64,000 bases of DNA from Microbacterium maritypicum (GTDB lineage: Bacteria > Actinomycetota > Actinomycetes > Actinomycetales > Microbacteriaceae): NCBI RefSeq assembly GCF_008868125.1, contig NZ_WAAQ01000001.1:558001-622000 (forward strand). The letters are read 5' to 3'. Position numbers and translations under genes: made by a program. The notes under the pieces were generated by a model, which was not told the origin of the DNA, ran no database searches, and saw nothing but the letters and a program-made list of their open reading frames with translations. This document shows positions 57,767-64,000 of this stretch, one piece after another. Numbering within the stretch: the stretch's first letter is position 1; every line of letters starts with the position of its first letter.

Positions 57767-58987
57767 TCAGACGGCGTCGCTGGCGCGGTATCGGGTGCTC
57801 GGGCGACCCTTGGTCGCGTAGTCGAGCGCGCGCGTCGCCCTTCCCGATGCGGCGAGGTGCTCGAGGTAGCGCCTGGCACTGACCCGGGAGATGTCCAGGT
57901 CCACACCGATCTCGGTGGCCGAGGCGTCGGGGCGTGCGACGAGCGCCGCAGAGACACGGTCGAGTGTCTCGGCGCTGAGCCCCTTGGGGAGTCCGAGGCG
58001 TTGCCGGAAGGCGATGATCGCGTCAGCCGCCTCGACTCGTCGCACCACATCATGCAGCTCGGTGTGATCGCGTAGCAGGAGCGTGGCCCCGATTCCTCCA
58101 CGGTCGGCCTCGCTCCCGGTGCTGCGAGCCACGAGTACGTGCGATCCCACGATCACCGGCCGACCGGCGGACTCGCCCTCCCGCAGCACGGTCGAAAGCT
58201 CCGTGCCCAGCACTTCGGCGGCGAGCTCGCCGTCGAGGTCGGCGGCGTCCCTGTCCAGGAAACGGGCGGCGGCATCGTTCACGAGCGTGATCCGTCCGGC
58301 GTCGTCCACCGTGATCACACCTTCGCTGAGGCCGTGCAGCGTGGTCTCCTGGTTCTTCACCAGGGCGGCGATCTGATGCGGCTCGAGTCGGTAGATGCGC
58401 CGCCGGATGATCGAGGTCACCCATGCGGATCCGAACACCCCGAGCACGGCCGCGGCCAGCATCGCCGAGATCAGCCACACCAGGTTCGCCGAGAACTCCT
58501 CGTTGAGCTCTGACTCCAGGATGCCGACGGATGCGGTGCCGATCACGGCGCCCTCGTCGTCGCGGATGGGCACCTTGACCCGCCAGGAGGTGCCGAGCGT
58601 GCCGGTCTGCGTGCCGACGTAGACCTCGCCCGAGAGCGGGATCGACGGGTCGGTGGAGACCTTCTCGCCGATGCGCGCCGGATTCGGGTGCGAGTAGCGG
58701 ATGCCGTCGTCGTTGGCCACGACCACATAGGCGAGGTCGGACGCCTCGCGGATGACCTCGGCGATGGGCTGGATCGCGACGGAAGGCTCGGCGTCGTCGA
58801 AGGCCGCATGCACGGTGGGAAGCGCTGCGATCGACTGGGCCACGGCCTGCATCCGGTCCTTGTAGGCGTCACGGAGGGCGTGCTCCTGGAACGCGCCGGC
58901 CACGATGCCGGTCGCAAGGGTCACCAGGAACACGATCAGCGCCTGCAGCACGAGCAGCTGCACGCGGAGCGTCATCTTCGAGGCCAC
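57767..58987 (-). CDS. one-component membrane regulator: CitA/DcuS-type sensor fused to CitB-type HTH, no kinase or receiver
   Basis: A 406-residue protein. Order: TM1 (about 9-32), extracytoplasmic sCache/PDC sensor (about 35-165, with YSHPNPARIGEK and VKVPIRDDEGAVIGTASVG typical of CitA/DcuS), TM2 (about 167-190), cytoplasmic PAS (about 210-305), a short linker (RRVEAADAIIAFRQR), then LPKGLSAETLDRV and the ASATEIGVDLDISRVSARRY recognition region plus KGRPSTRYR, which form the C-terminal DNA-binding domain of CitB-type response regulators. Phosphoacceptor His box, HATPase and receiver Asp domain are all missing, while the frame is unbroken. GTG start fits a -10 at leaderless distance; an ATG four codons later is possible. 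Divergent from tctCBA. Confidence 0.85.
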   Translation of the reverse strand: MASKMTLRVQLLVLQALIVFLVTLATGIVAGAFQEHALRDAYKDRMQAVAQSIAALPTVHAAFDDAEPSVAIQPIAEVIREASDLAYVVVANDDGIRYSHPNPARIGEKVSTDPSIPLSGEVYVGTQTGTLGTSWRVKVPIRDDEGAVIGTASVGILESELNEEFSANLVWLISAMLAAAVLGVFGSAWVTSIIRRRIYRLEPHQIAALVKNQETTLHGLSEGVITVDDAGRITLVNDAAARFLDRDAADLDGELAAEVLGTELSTVLREGESAGRPVIVGSHVLVARSTGSEADRGGIGATLLLRDHTELHDVVRRVEAADAIIAFRQRLGLPKGLSAETLDRVSAALVARPDASATEIGVDLDISRVSARRYLEHLAASGRATRALDYATKGRPSTRYRASDAV

Positions 58988-58993
58988 CTGCTC

Positions 58994-58999
58994 ATTGTC
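58994..58999 (-). promoter_or_regulatory. -10 of a leaderless promoter (fusion regulator)
   Basis: GACAAT on the minus strand ends six bases before the GTG start of the regulator. No convincing -35. Confidence 0.5.
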
Positions 59000-59043
59000 G
59001 CCCCTCGCCGCGTGCGGTGCGAGCGCGGGAGAGCGCTGCTCGC

Positions 59044-59082
59044 GACCAATAGTTCCGAAACTCCGACCAATGGTTTCCGAAG
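59044..59082 (+). promoter_or_regulatory. two direct repeats, candidate regulator binding sites
   Basis: GACCAATAGTTCCGAAA (59044-59060) and GACCAATGGTTTCCGAAG (59065-59082) start 21 bases apart, two helical turns, so both face the same side of the DNA. They lie between the divergent regulator and tctC promoters. CitB-type HTH proteins bind tandem sites, which fits. Confidence 0.65.
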
Positions 59083-59101
59083 CCGCACCGCGGGTGTCCC
59101 A

Positions 59102-59118
59102 CGCTCCAGGGTGGAGCG
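59102..59118 (+). other. small inverted repeat in the tctC leader
   Basis: CGCTCCA and TGGAGCG flank GGG, 31 bases before the tctC ATG; a short hairpin in the leader or another protein site. Confidence 0.4.
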
Positions 59119-59149
59119 ACAGCATCACAACGCTCAAGGAGGAGCGCAC

Positions 59150-60187
59150 ATGAAGAACGCACGCATCGCACCCCCCGCCCGCATCGGAACGTGGGCCGCA
59201 ATGGCCGCGGTCGCAGCCCTCGCCCTCACCTCGTGCGCCGGCGGCAGTGCCGCGACCGACGACGGCGGAGGGGAATCCGAAGCGGCTACGATCACCGACG
59301 TCTCGATCGTCGTCCCGGCCGACCCCGGCGGGGGATGGGACCAGACCGGACGAGCGCTGTCGCAGGTGCTCACCCAGGACGACCTCGTCGCCTCCGCCCC
59401 GGTGACCAACGTGGGTGGCGCCGGTGGCACGGTCGGCCTCGCTCAGCTCGCCAACGAGAAGGACCCGAACACCCTCATGGTGATGGGTCTGGTCATGGTC
59501 GGAGCAGTCGAGACCAACGCCTCGGCGGTGCGGATCGAGGACACCACCCCGATCGCCCGCCTGACGGACGAGCCGCTCGTCGTCGTCGTGCCGGCGGACT
59601 CGAAGTACGACACCCTCGAAGACCTCGTGGAGGACATCGTCGACAACGGTCAGTCGGTCACCGTCACGGGCGGGTCCGCGGGAGGCGCCGACCACATCCT
59701 CGCCGGGCTCATGCTCGAGGAGGCAGGGCTGGACGGTGCGGAGATCGCCGAGAAGCTGAACTACACCCCGAACTCCGGCGGCGGTGAGGCGGTTCCGCTG
59801 CTCATCGGCGGGAAGGTCTCCGCGGGCATCTCGGGTGTGGGCGAGTTCGCCCAGCACATCGAGAGCGGCGCGCTGAAGGCGCTGGCGGTGTCGAGCGAGG
59901 AGCCGGTGTCGCAGCTCCCCGACGTCCCGACCATCACGGAGGAAGGCTACGACGTCGTCCTGACGAACTGGCGCGGGGTGATCGCCCCCGGTGGGATCTC
60001 GGACGGAGAGAAGGACGAGCTGGTCCGTGTGATCACCGAGCTCCACGAGTCGGAGGCATGGACCGAGCAGCTGGAGACCAAGGGATGGACCGACGCGTTC
60101 CTGGTCGGTGCGGACTTCGACGAGTTCCTCACCGGGAACATCGAAGAGGTCACCGCGACGCTGAAGAACATCGGCCTGGTGCAGTGA
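59150..60187 (+). CDS. tctC: tripartite tricarboxylate transporter substrate-binding lipoprotein
   Basis: A 345-residue TctC-family receptor. The lipobox LTSC ends at Cys29 and is followed by a Gly/Ala/Glu linker. The ligand-loop landmarks VPADPGGGWDQTGR near 61-74, VGGAGGTVG near 94-102 and SAGGADH near 180-186 are typical of TTT binding proteins. AAGGAGGAG precedes the ATG. Ligand (citrate or another carboxylate) cannot be read from sequence. Confidence 0.92.
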   Translation: MKNARIAPPARIGTWAAMAAVAALALTSCAGGSAATDDGGGESEAATITDVSIVVPADPGGGWDQTGRALSQVLTQDDLVASAPVTNVGGAGGTVGLAQLANEKDPNTLMVMGLVMVGAVETNASAVRIEDTTPIARLTDEPLVVVVPADSKYDTLEDLVEDIVDNGQSVTVTGGSAGGADHILAGLMLEEAGLDGAEIAEKLNYTPNSGGGEAVPLLIGGKVSAGISGVGEFAQHIESGALKALAVSSEEPVSQLPDVPTITEEGYDVVLTNWRGVIAPGGISDGEKDELVRVITELHESEAWTEQLETKGWTDAFLVGADFDEFLTGNIEEVTATLKNIGLVQ

Positions 60188-60188
60188 C

Positions 60189-60758
60189 ATGACGGTCCCC
60201 GCATCGTCGGGGACCGGGGAGCAGGGGGTGCGGGTCGACCACGGCGGTCGACCCGCACGCCGCACTTCCTCCGTCCCCATCGGCGAACTCGTGTTCGCCG
60301 GAATCATGGTCGCGCTCGGCGTCTTCGCCGTCGTCGGCATCTTCCTGATCCACGTCCCCGTCGGCATGAAAGCCGGCCCGACGGTCTTCCCGATCTTCGT
60401 CTCCGTCATCCTGCTCGCCTCCGCGGTCGCGGTCCTGATCGGGGTGCTGCGCGGCGAACGCGGCGGTGCGGAGGAGGCGCAGGACATCGATGAGAGCCTG
60501 CCGACCGACTGGGTCACCCTCGCCAAGCTGGCGGGTCTCGTCGTCGCCCACCTGCTCCTGATCGAGCCGCTCGGATGGGCGCCCGCGGCCGCCCTGCTGT
60601 TCGGCGGGGTCGCGTGGTCGCTCGCCGCCAAGCGCTGGTGGATGGCCTTCCTCATCGGGATCGCGGTCGCGCTCGTGATCCAGGTCGTCTTCGGCGGTCT
60701 GCTCGGCCTGTCGCTGCCCTGGGGTCCCGCTCTCGGCTGGCTCGGAAGGATGTTCTGA
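60189..60758 (+). CDS. tctB: tripartite tricarboxylate transporter small membrane subunit
   Basis: A 189-residue protein with four to five hydrophobic segments after a polar N-terminus of about 30 residues; the [18 protein letters not shown] segment near 58-75 is typical of TctB. ATG one base after the tctC stop; TGATG overlap with tctA. Confidence 0.9.
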   Translation: MTVPASSGTGEQGVRVDHGGRPARRTSSVPIGELVFAGIMVALGVFAVVGIFLIHVPVGMKAGPTVFPIFVSVILLASAVAVLIGVLRGERGGAEEAQDIDESLPTDWVTLAKLAGLVVAHLLLIEPLGWAPAAALLFGGVAWSLAAKRWWMAFLIGIAVALVIQVVFGGLLGLSLPWGPALGWLGRMF

Positions 60759-62305
60759 TGGACAGTTGGACCCTGCTCCTGGAGGGTTTCGCGACCGCGC
60801 TGCAGCCGCAGTACCTCGCGTTCGCCTTCCTCGGCGTCTTCGTCGGCACCGCGGTGGGAGTGCTCCCGGGCATCGGCCCCGCCATGACGGTGGCGCTGCT
60901 GCTTCCCCTCACCTACACGCTCGATCCCGCCGCCGCGCTGATCACCTTCGCGGGCATCTACTACGGGGGCATGTACGGCGGCTCGACGACGAGCATCCTC
61001 CTGAACACACCGGGGGAGTCGGCCTCGATAGTCACGGCGATCGAGGGCAACAAGATGGCCAGGATGGGGCGCGGTGCCGCCGCGCTCGCCACCGCGGCCA
61101 TCGGGTCCTTCATCGCCGGCACCCTGGCGACGCTGGGGCTGACGCTGCTGGCTCCGCTGCTCGCGCAGTTCGCGGTGAACCTGGGACCGGCGGACTACGT
61201 CGCCCTCATCGTGATCGCGTTCATCACGGTCGGCGCGCTGATCGGCAGCTCGATCTCGCGCGGGATGCTCTCGCTCGGCGTCGGGTTGTTCCTCGGTCTC
61301 GTCGGCACCGACTGGCTCTCCGGACAGCAGCGCTACACGCTGGGGCTTCCCGCGTTGTCCGACGGCGTCGACATCGTCCTGGTGGCCGTCGGGCTGTTCG
61401 CGGTCGGGGAGACGTTCTACATCGCCGCCCGGTTGCGGCACGGCGGCGTCGACGTGATCCCCGTGACACGCGGGTGGCGCTCCTGGATGACCAAGGCCGA
61501 TTGGCGGAGGTCATGGAAGCCCTGGCTGCGGGGCACGGCGATCGGCTTCCCGATCGGCACGATCCCGGCGGGCGGCGCCGACGTGGCCACATTCCTGTCC
61601 TATGCGACCGAGCGCAAGCTGTCGAAGCACCGCGACGAGTTCGGACGTGGCGCGATCGAAGGGGTCGCCGGTCCGGAGTCGGCCAACAACGCCGCCGCCG
61701 CCGGCGTGCTGGTGCCTCTGCTCACGCTCGGCCTGCCGACGACGGCGACCGCGGCGATCATCCTCACGGCGTTCCAGTCGTACGGCATCCAGCCGGGGCC
61801 GCTGCTGTTCGAGAGCCAGTCGAACCTGGTGTGGGCGCTCATCGCGAGCCTCTACATCGGCAACGTGATCCTGATCGTGCTGAACCTGCCGCTCGCGGGC
61901 ATGTGGGTGAAGCTGCTGCAGATCCCGCGGCCGTACCTCTACGCCGGCATCCTGCTGTTCGCGGTGTTCGGGGCGTATGCGCTGCACAGCTCGCCGACGG
62001 ACATCGTGATCCTGCTGATCGTCGGTGTCCTCGGGTACTTCATGCGCAGGTACGGATACCCGGTGGCACCGCTGGTGGTCGGGATGATCCTGGGGCCGAT
62101 GGCCGAGGAGCAGCTGCGCAAGGCGCTGCAGCTGAGCCAGGGGGACCTGAGCACGCTGGTCATGCAGCCGTTCGCCGCGATCGCCTACGGCGTGCTCGCG
62201 CTGCTGATCGTCGGCGGACTGTGGCTGCGGCGTCGCCAGCGTCGGTACGAGCAGGCGCTGACCGCGTCGATCGCGCTGCCGATGAAGGCGGACTCCGAGG
62301 TCTGA
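60758..62305 (+). CDS. tctA: tripartite tricarboxylate transporter large membrane subunit
   Basis: A 515-residue, about 12-helix permease. Duplicated TctA motifs are seen: [17 protein letters not shown] and [18 protein letters not shown] in the first half, and [20 protein letters not shown] with [15 protein letters not shown] in the second. Energy comes from the ion gradient, not ATP. Confidence 0.95.
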   Translation: MDSWTLLLEGFATALQPQYLAFAFLGVFVGTAVGVLPGIGPAMTVALLLPLTYTLDPAAALITFAGIYYGGMYGGSTTSILLNTPGESASIVTAIEGNKMARMGRGAAALATAAIGSFIAGTLATLGLTLLAPLLAQFAVNLGPADYVALIVIAFITVGALIGSSISRGMLSLGVGLFLGLVGTDWLSGQQRYTLGLPALSDGVDIVLVAVGLFAVGETFYIAARLRHGGVDVIPVTRGWRSWMTKADWRRSWKPWLRGTAIGFPIGTIPAGGADVATFLSYATERKLSKHRDEFGRGAIEGVAGPESANNAAAAGVLVPLLTLGLPTTATAAIILTAFQSYGIQPGPLLFESQSNLVWALIASLYIGNVILIVLNLPLAGMWVKLLQIPRPYLYAGILLFAVFGAYALHSSPTDIVILLIVGVLGYFMRRYGYPVAPLVVGMILGPMAEEQLRKALQLSQGDLSTLVMQPFAAIAYGVLALLIVGGLWLRRRQRRYEQALTASIALPMKADSEV

Positions 62306-62344
62306 GTTCGAGACGGCGGGTACGGGAGGGGAGGCGGCCGCGAG

Positions 62345-62350
62345 TAGGCT
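62345..62350 (+). promoter_or_regulatory. -10 of a leaderless promoter (TauE/SafE gene)
   Basis: TAGGCT ends six bases before the GTG start. Confidence 0.6.
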
Positions 62351-62356
62351 GATCCG

Positions 62357-63154
62357 GTGAATGACGTACAGGCCCCCGCACGTGGGCCTCGTGCCTACGC
62401 GGCGTTCATCGGTATCGGCCTTCTCGCCGGCCTCCTCTCCGGACTCTTCGGCGTGGGCGGTGGCACGGTCATCGTCCCGCTGCTGGTGCTCCTGCTGCAC
62501 TTCGATCAGCGCCTCGCGGCCGGGACCTCGCTCGCGGCGATCGTGCCCACGGCGAGCGTCGGCGTCATCTCCTACGCCACGACCGGTTCGGTGGCCTGGG
62601 TGCCCGCGATCATCCTCGCGGCGGGTGCCGTGGTGGGCGCGCAGATCGGCACACGGCTTCTGCCGCGCATCTCGCAGACGGCGTTGCGGTGGGGTTTCGT
62701 CGGCTTCCTGGTCGTCGTGATCGTCAGCCTCTTCCTGGTGATCCCCTCGCGCGACGCCGCGTTCGAACTCTCCTGGCTGACCGGCATCGCCCTCGTCGGC
62801 GTGGGAATCGGCACCGGAATCCTCGCGGGGCTGATCGGCGTCGGCGGTGGAGTGATCGTCGTACCCGTGCTGATGCTGGCCTTCGGTACGAGCGACCTGG
62901 TCGCCAAGGGCACCTCGCTGCTGATGATGATCCCCACCGCGATCTCCGGCACGGTGGGCAACCTCCGCAACCGCAACGTCGACCTGCTCGCGGCGCTGAT
63001 CATCGGCGTCTCGGCCTGTACGACGACCGCGCTCGGCGCGTGGCTGGCCACGATCGTCGACCCGACGCTGGGCAACATGCTGTTCGCGGCATACCTGGTC
63101 GTGATCGCGGTGCAGATGGCGATCAAGGCGATCAGGGGCCGCAAGCGCGGCTGA
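62357..63154 (+). CDS. TauE/SafE-family permease (sulfite/organosulfonate-type)
   Basis: A 265-residue, eight-helix protein with the internal duplication of the family: GVGGGTVIVPLLVLLL then GTSLAAIVPTASVGVISY in the first half, and GVGGGVIVVPVLML then GTSLLMMIPTAISGTVGN in the second. Family members export sulfite, sulfoacetate or related anions. GTG start decided by the -10 placement. Substrate unknown. Confidence 0.88.
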   Translation: MNDVQAPARGPRAYAAFIGIGLLAGLLSGLFGVGGGTVIVPLLVLLLHFDQRLAAGTSLAAIVPTASVGVISYATTGSVAWVPAIILAAGAVVGAQIGTRLLPRISQTALRWGFVGFLVVVIVSLFLVIPSRDAAFELSWLTGIALVGVGIGTGILAGLIGVGGGVIVVPVLMLAFGTSDLVAKGTSLLMMIPTAISGTVGNLRNRNVDLLAALIIGVSACTTTALGAWLATIVDPTLGNMLFAAYLVVIAVQMAIKAIRGRKRG

Positions 63155-63170
63155 GCTCCGCCTGCCTCGG

Positions 63171-63176
63171 TAGGAT
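63171..63176 (+). promoter_or_regulatory. -10 of a leaderless promoter (MaoC-type genes)
   Basis: TAGGAT ends six bases before the GTG start. Confidence 0.6.
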
Positions 63177-63182
63177 CGAGGG

Positions 63183-63653
63183 GTGGCAGTGAACCAAGAA
63201 CTGGTCGGCCGGGAGTTCCCGCCGACGGCCCCGTACCTCGTCGGCCGCGAGAAGGTGCGCGAGTTCGCTCGTGCCGTCTTCGCCGACGCTCCTCAGCACA
63301 CCGACGTCAAGGCGGCCCGCGCGGCCGGCTTCTCCGACGTCGTGGCGCCCCCGACCTTCGCGATGGTCATCCAGGACCTCACGCTCCAGCAGCTGCTGGG
63401 GCAGGAGGACTCCGGCATCGTGCTGGCGCGCACCATCCACGCCGAGCAGCGCTTCGCCTACACGCGCCCCATCGTCGCGGGCGACGAGCTCACCGCGCAG
63501 CTGCGCGTCACCGGCATCCGCATGATGGGCGGCAACGCGATGATCACCAGCGAGGCCGAGATCACCGATCCCGCGGGTGCCCATGTCGTCACCGCCACCA
63601 GCGTGCTGCTGGTCGGTGCCGAGCCGAGTGCGGATGAAGGAGAGGCGGCCTGA
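63183..63653 (+). CDS. FAS1-like/HadA-type dehydratase subunit (MaoC fold)
   Basis: A 156-residue single hot-dog domain protein (VGREFPPTAPYLVGREKVREFA, then VVAPPTFAMVIQDL). This matches the non-catalytic HadA/HadC-type half of actinobacterial (3R)-hydroxyacyl dehydratases. TGATG-type overlap with the MaoC gene that follows, with which it should form the heterodimer. murB usually lies next in actinobacteria, beyond this window. Confidence 0.88.
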   Translation: MAVNQELVGREFPPTAPYLVGREKVREFARAVFADAPQHTDVKAARAAGFSDVVAPPTFAMVIQDLTLQQLLGQEDSGIVLARTIHAEQRFAYTRPIVAGDELTAQLRVTGIRMMGGNAMITSEAEITDPAGAHVVTATSVLLVGAEPSADEGEAA

Positions 63654-64000
63654 TGGGCTACACCGTCGGAGACGTGCTCGCTGAGCGCACCGTGCACCTC
63701 ACCCGCGAATCGCTCGTGCGTTACGCGGGGGCATCCGGAGACTTCAACCCGATCCACTACCGCGATGACGTGGCAGCGTCCGTGGGACTGCCCGGCGTGC
63801 TCGCGCACGGCATGCTCACGATGGGCATCGCCTCGTCGGTCGTCGTCGCGGCGCTCGACCCGGCCACCCGCATCCTCGACTACGGCGTGCGCTTCACCAA
63901 GCCCGTCGTCGTCGACCCCGTCGAGGGCGCTGACATCACCGTCGTCGCCACCGTCGGTGCTGTCGACGACGAGGCCGCGCGCATCGACCTCAAGGTCACG
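63653..64000 (+). CDS. MaoC-family dehydratase, HadB-type catalytic subunit (3' end beyond window)
   Basis: 116 residues visible. The hydratase-2 motif is present: YAGASGDFNPIHY with the catalytic Asp and His near 29-34, then the oxyanion strand PGVLAHGMLTMG. It is the catalytic partner of the preceding subunit. No disruption is visible up to the window edge. Confidence 0.88.
   Translation, partial: MGYTVGDVLAERTVHLTRESLVRYAGASGDFNPIHYRDDVAASVGLPGVLAHGMLTMGIASSVVVAALDPATRILDYGVRFTKPVVVDPVEGADITVVATVGAVDDEAARIDLKVT

Noticed and set aside
57767..61441. 1224-residue minus-strand open frame continuing upstream of the fusion regulator
   Set aside because: Everything before the regulator's start is antisense to tctC, tctB and tctA, is Arg/Asp/His-rich and has no family similarity. 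It is a high-GC shadow frame.

Overview
The window is a high-GC actinobacterial chromosome segment, most likely from Microbacterium or a close relative in the Microbacteriaceae. The evidence is the strong G/C third-position bias, many GTG starts, 4-base GTGA/ATGA gene overlaps, the menaquinone gene set, an iron box of DtxR/IdeR type, and the gene order of the ribosomal protein operons. I see no tRNA, rRNA, insertion sequence, prophage or CRISPR array. All genus-level statements and family names come from sequence reading alone.

Layout. 1-9.2 kb: a minus-strand iron/siderophore uptake operon (lipoprotein receptor, two FecCD permeases, FecE ATPase, a heterodimeric exporter-fold ABC pair, a siderophore-interacting reductase) with an AraC regulator upstream and an iron box in front of the receptor gene. 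9.2-14.9 kb: mixed accessory genes (ArfB-like hydrolase, an HTH/membrane protein pair behind a perfect inverted repeat, a rhomboid-like/DUF2156 fusion, a tyrosine phosphatase, a DsbA-like protein). 14.9-22.9 kb: menaquinone and electron-transfer genes (menD, menF, menG, polyprenyl diphosphate synthase, ferredoxin-NADP reductase) with a PPK2 kinase and a DUF402 protein among them. 23-26 kb: an alpha/beta hydrolase, a GntR regulator, YajQ and a lipoprotein. 26-30 kb: malEFG without malK. 30-33.7 kb: a PadR regulator with a HAAS-domain membrane protein, then small membrane proteins.

33.7-56.1 kb is the large translation block: str operon (rpsL, rpsG, fusA, tuf), an orphan Rv0909-like antitoxin gene, a non-coding stretch of about 800 bases, then S10 and spc operons (rpsJ to rplO), secY-adk-map, infA, rpmJ, rpsM, rpsK, rpoA and rplQ. 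rpsN is absent from its usual place after rplE, rpsD from its usual place before rpoA, and truA does not follow rplQ. The two internal gaps hold long stem-loops.

56.1-64 kb: a CoA ligase, a highly unusual transcription regulator, the tricarboxylate transporter tctCBA, a TauE/SafE permease and two MaoC-type dehydratase subunits. The regulator is the most interesting object here. It joins the membrane sensor half of a CitA/DcuS-type histidine kinase directly to the DNA-binding half of its CitB-type response regulator, with no kinase or receiver domain, and it is divergent from tctCBA across two direct repeats.

A second window-wide pattern is exact promoter placement. At about fifteen first-in-transcript genes a -10 hexamer of the form TANNNT (or close to it) ends exactly six bases before the start codon, which puts the expected transcription start on the start codon. 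These genes are very probably transcribed as leaderless mRNAs, and the pattern fixes several GTG starts.
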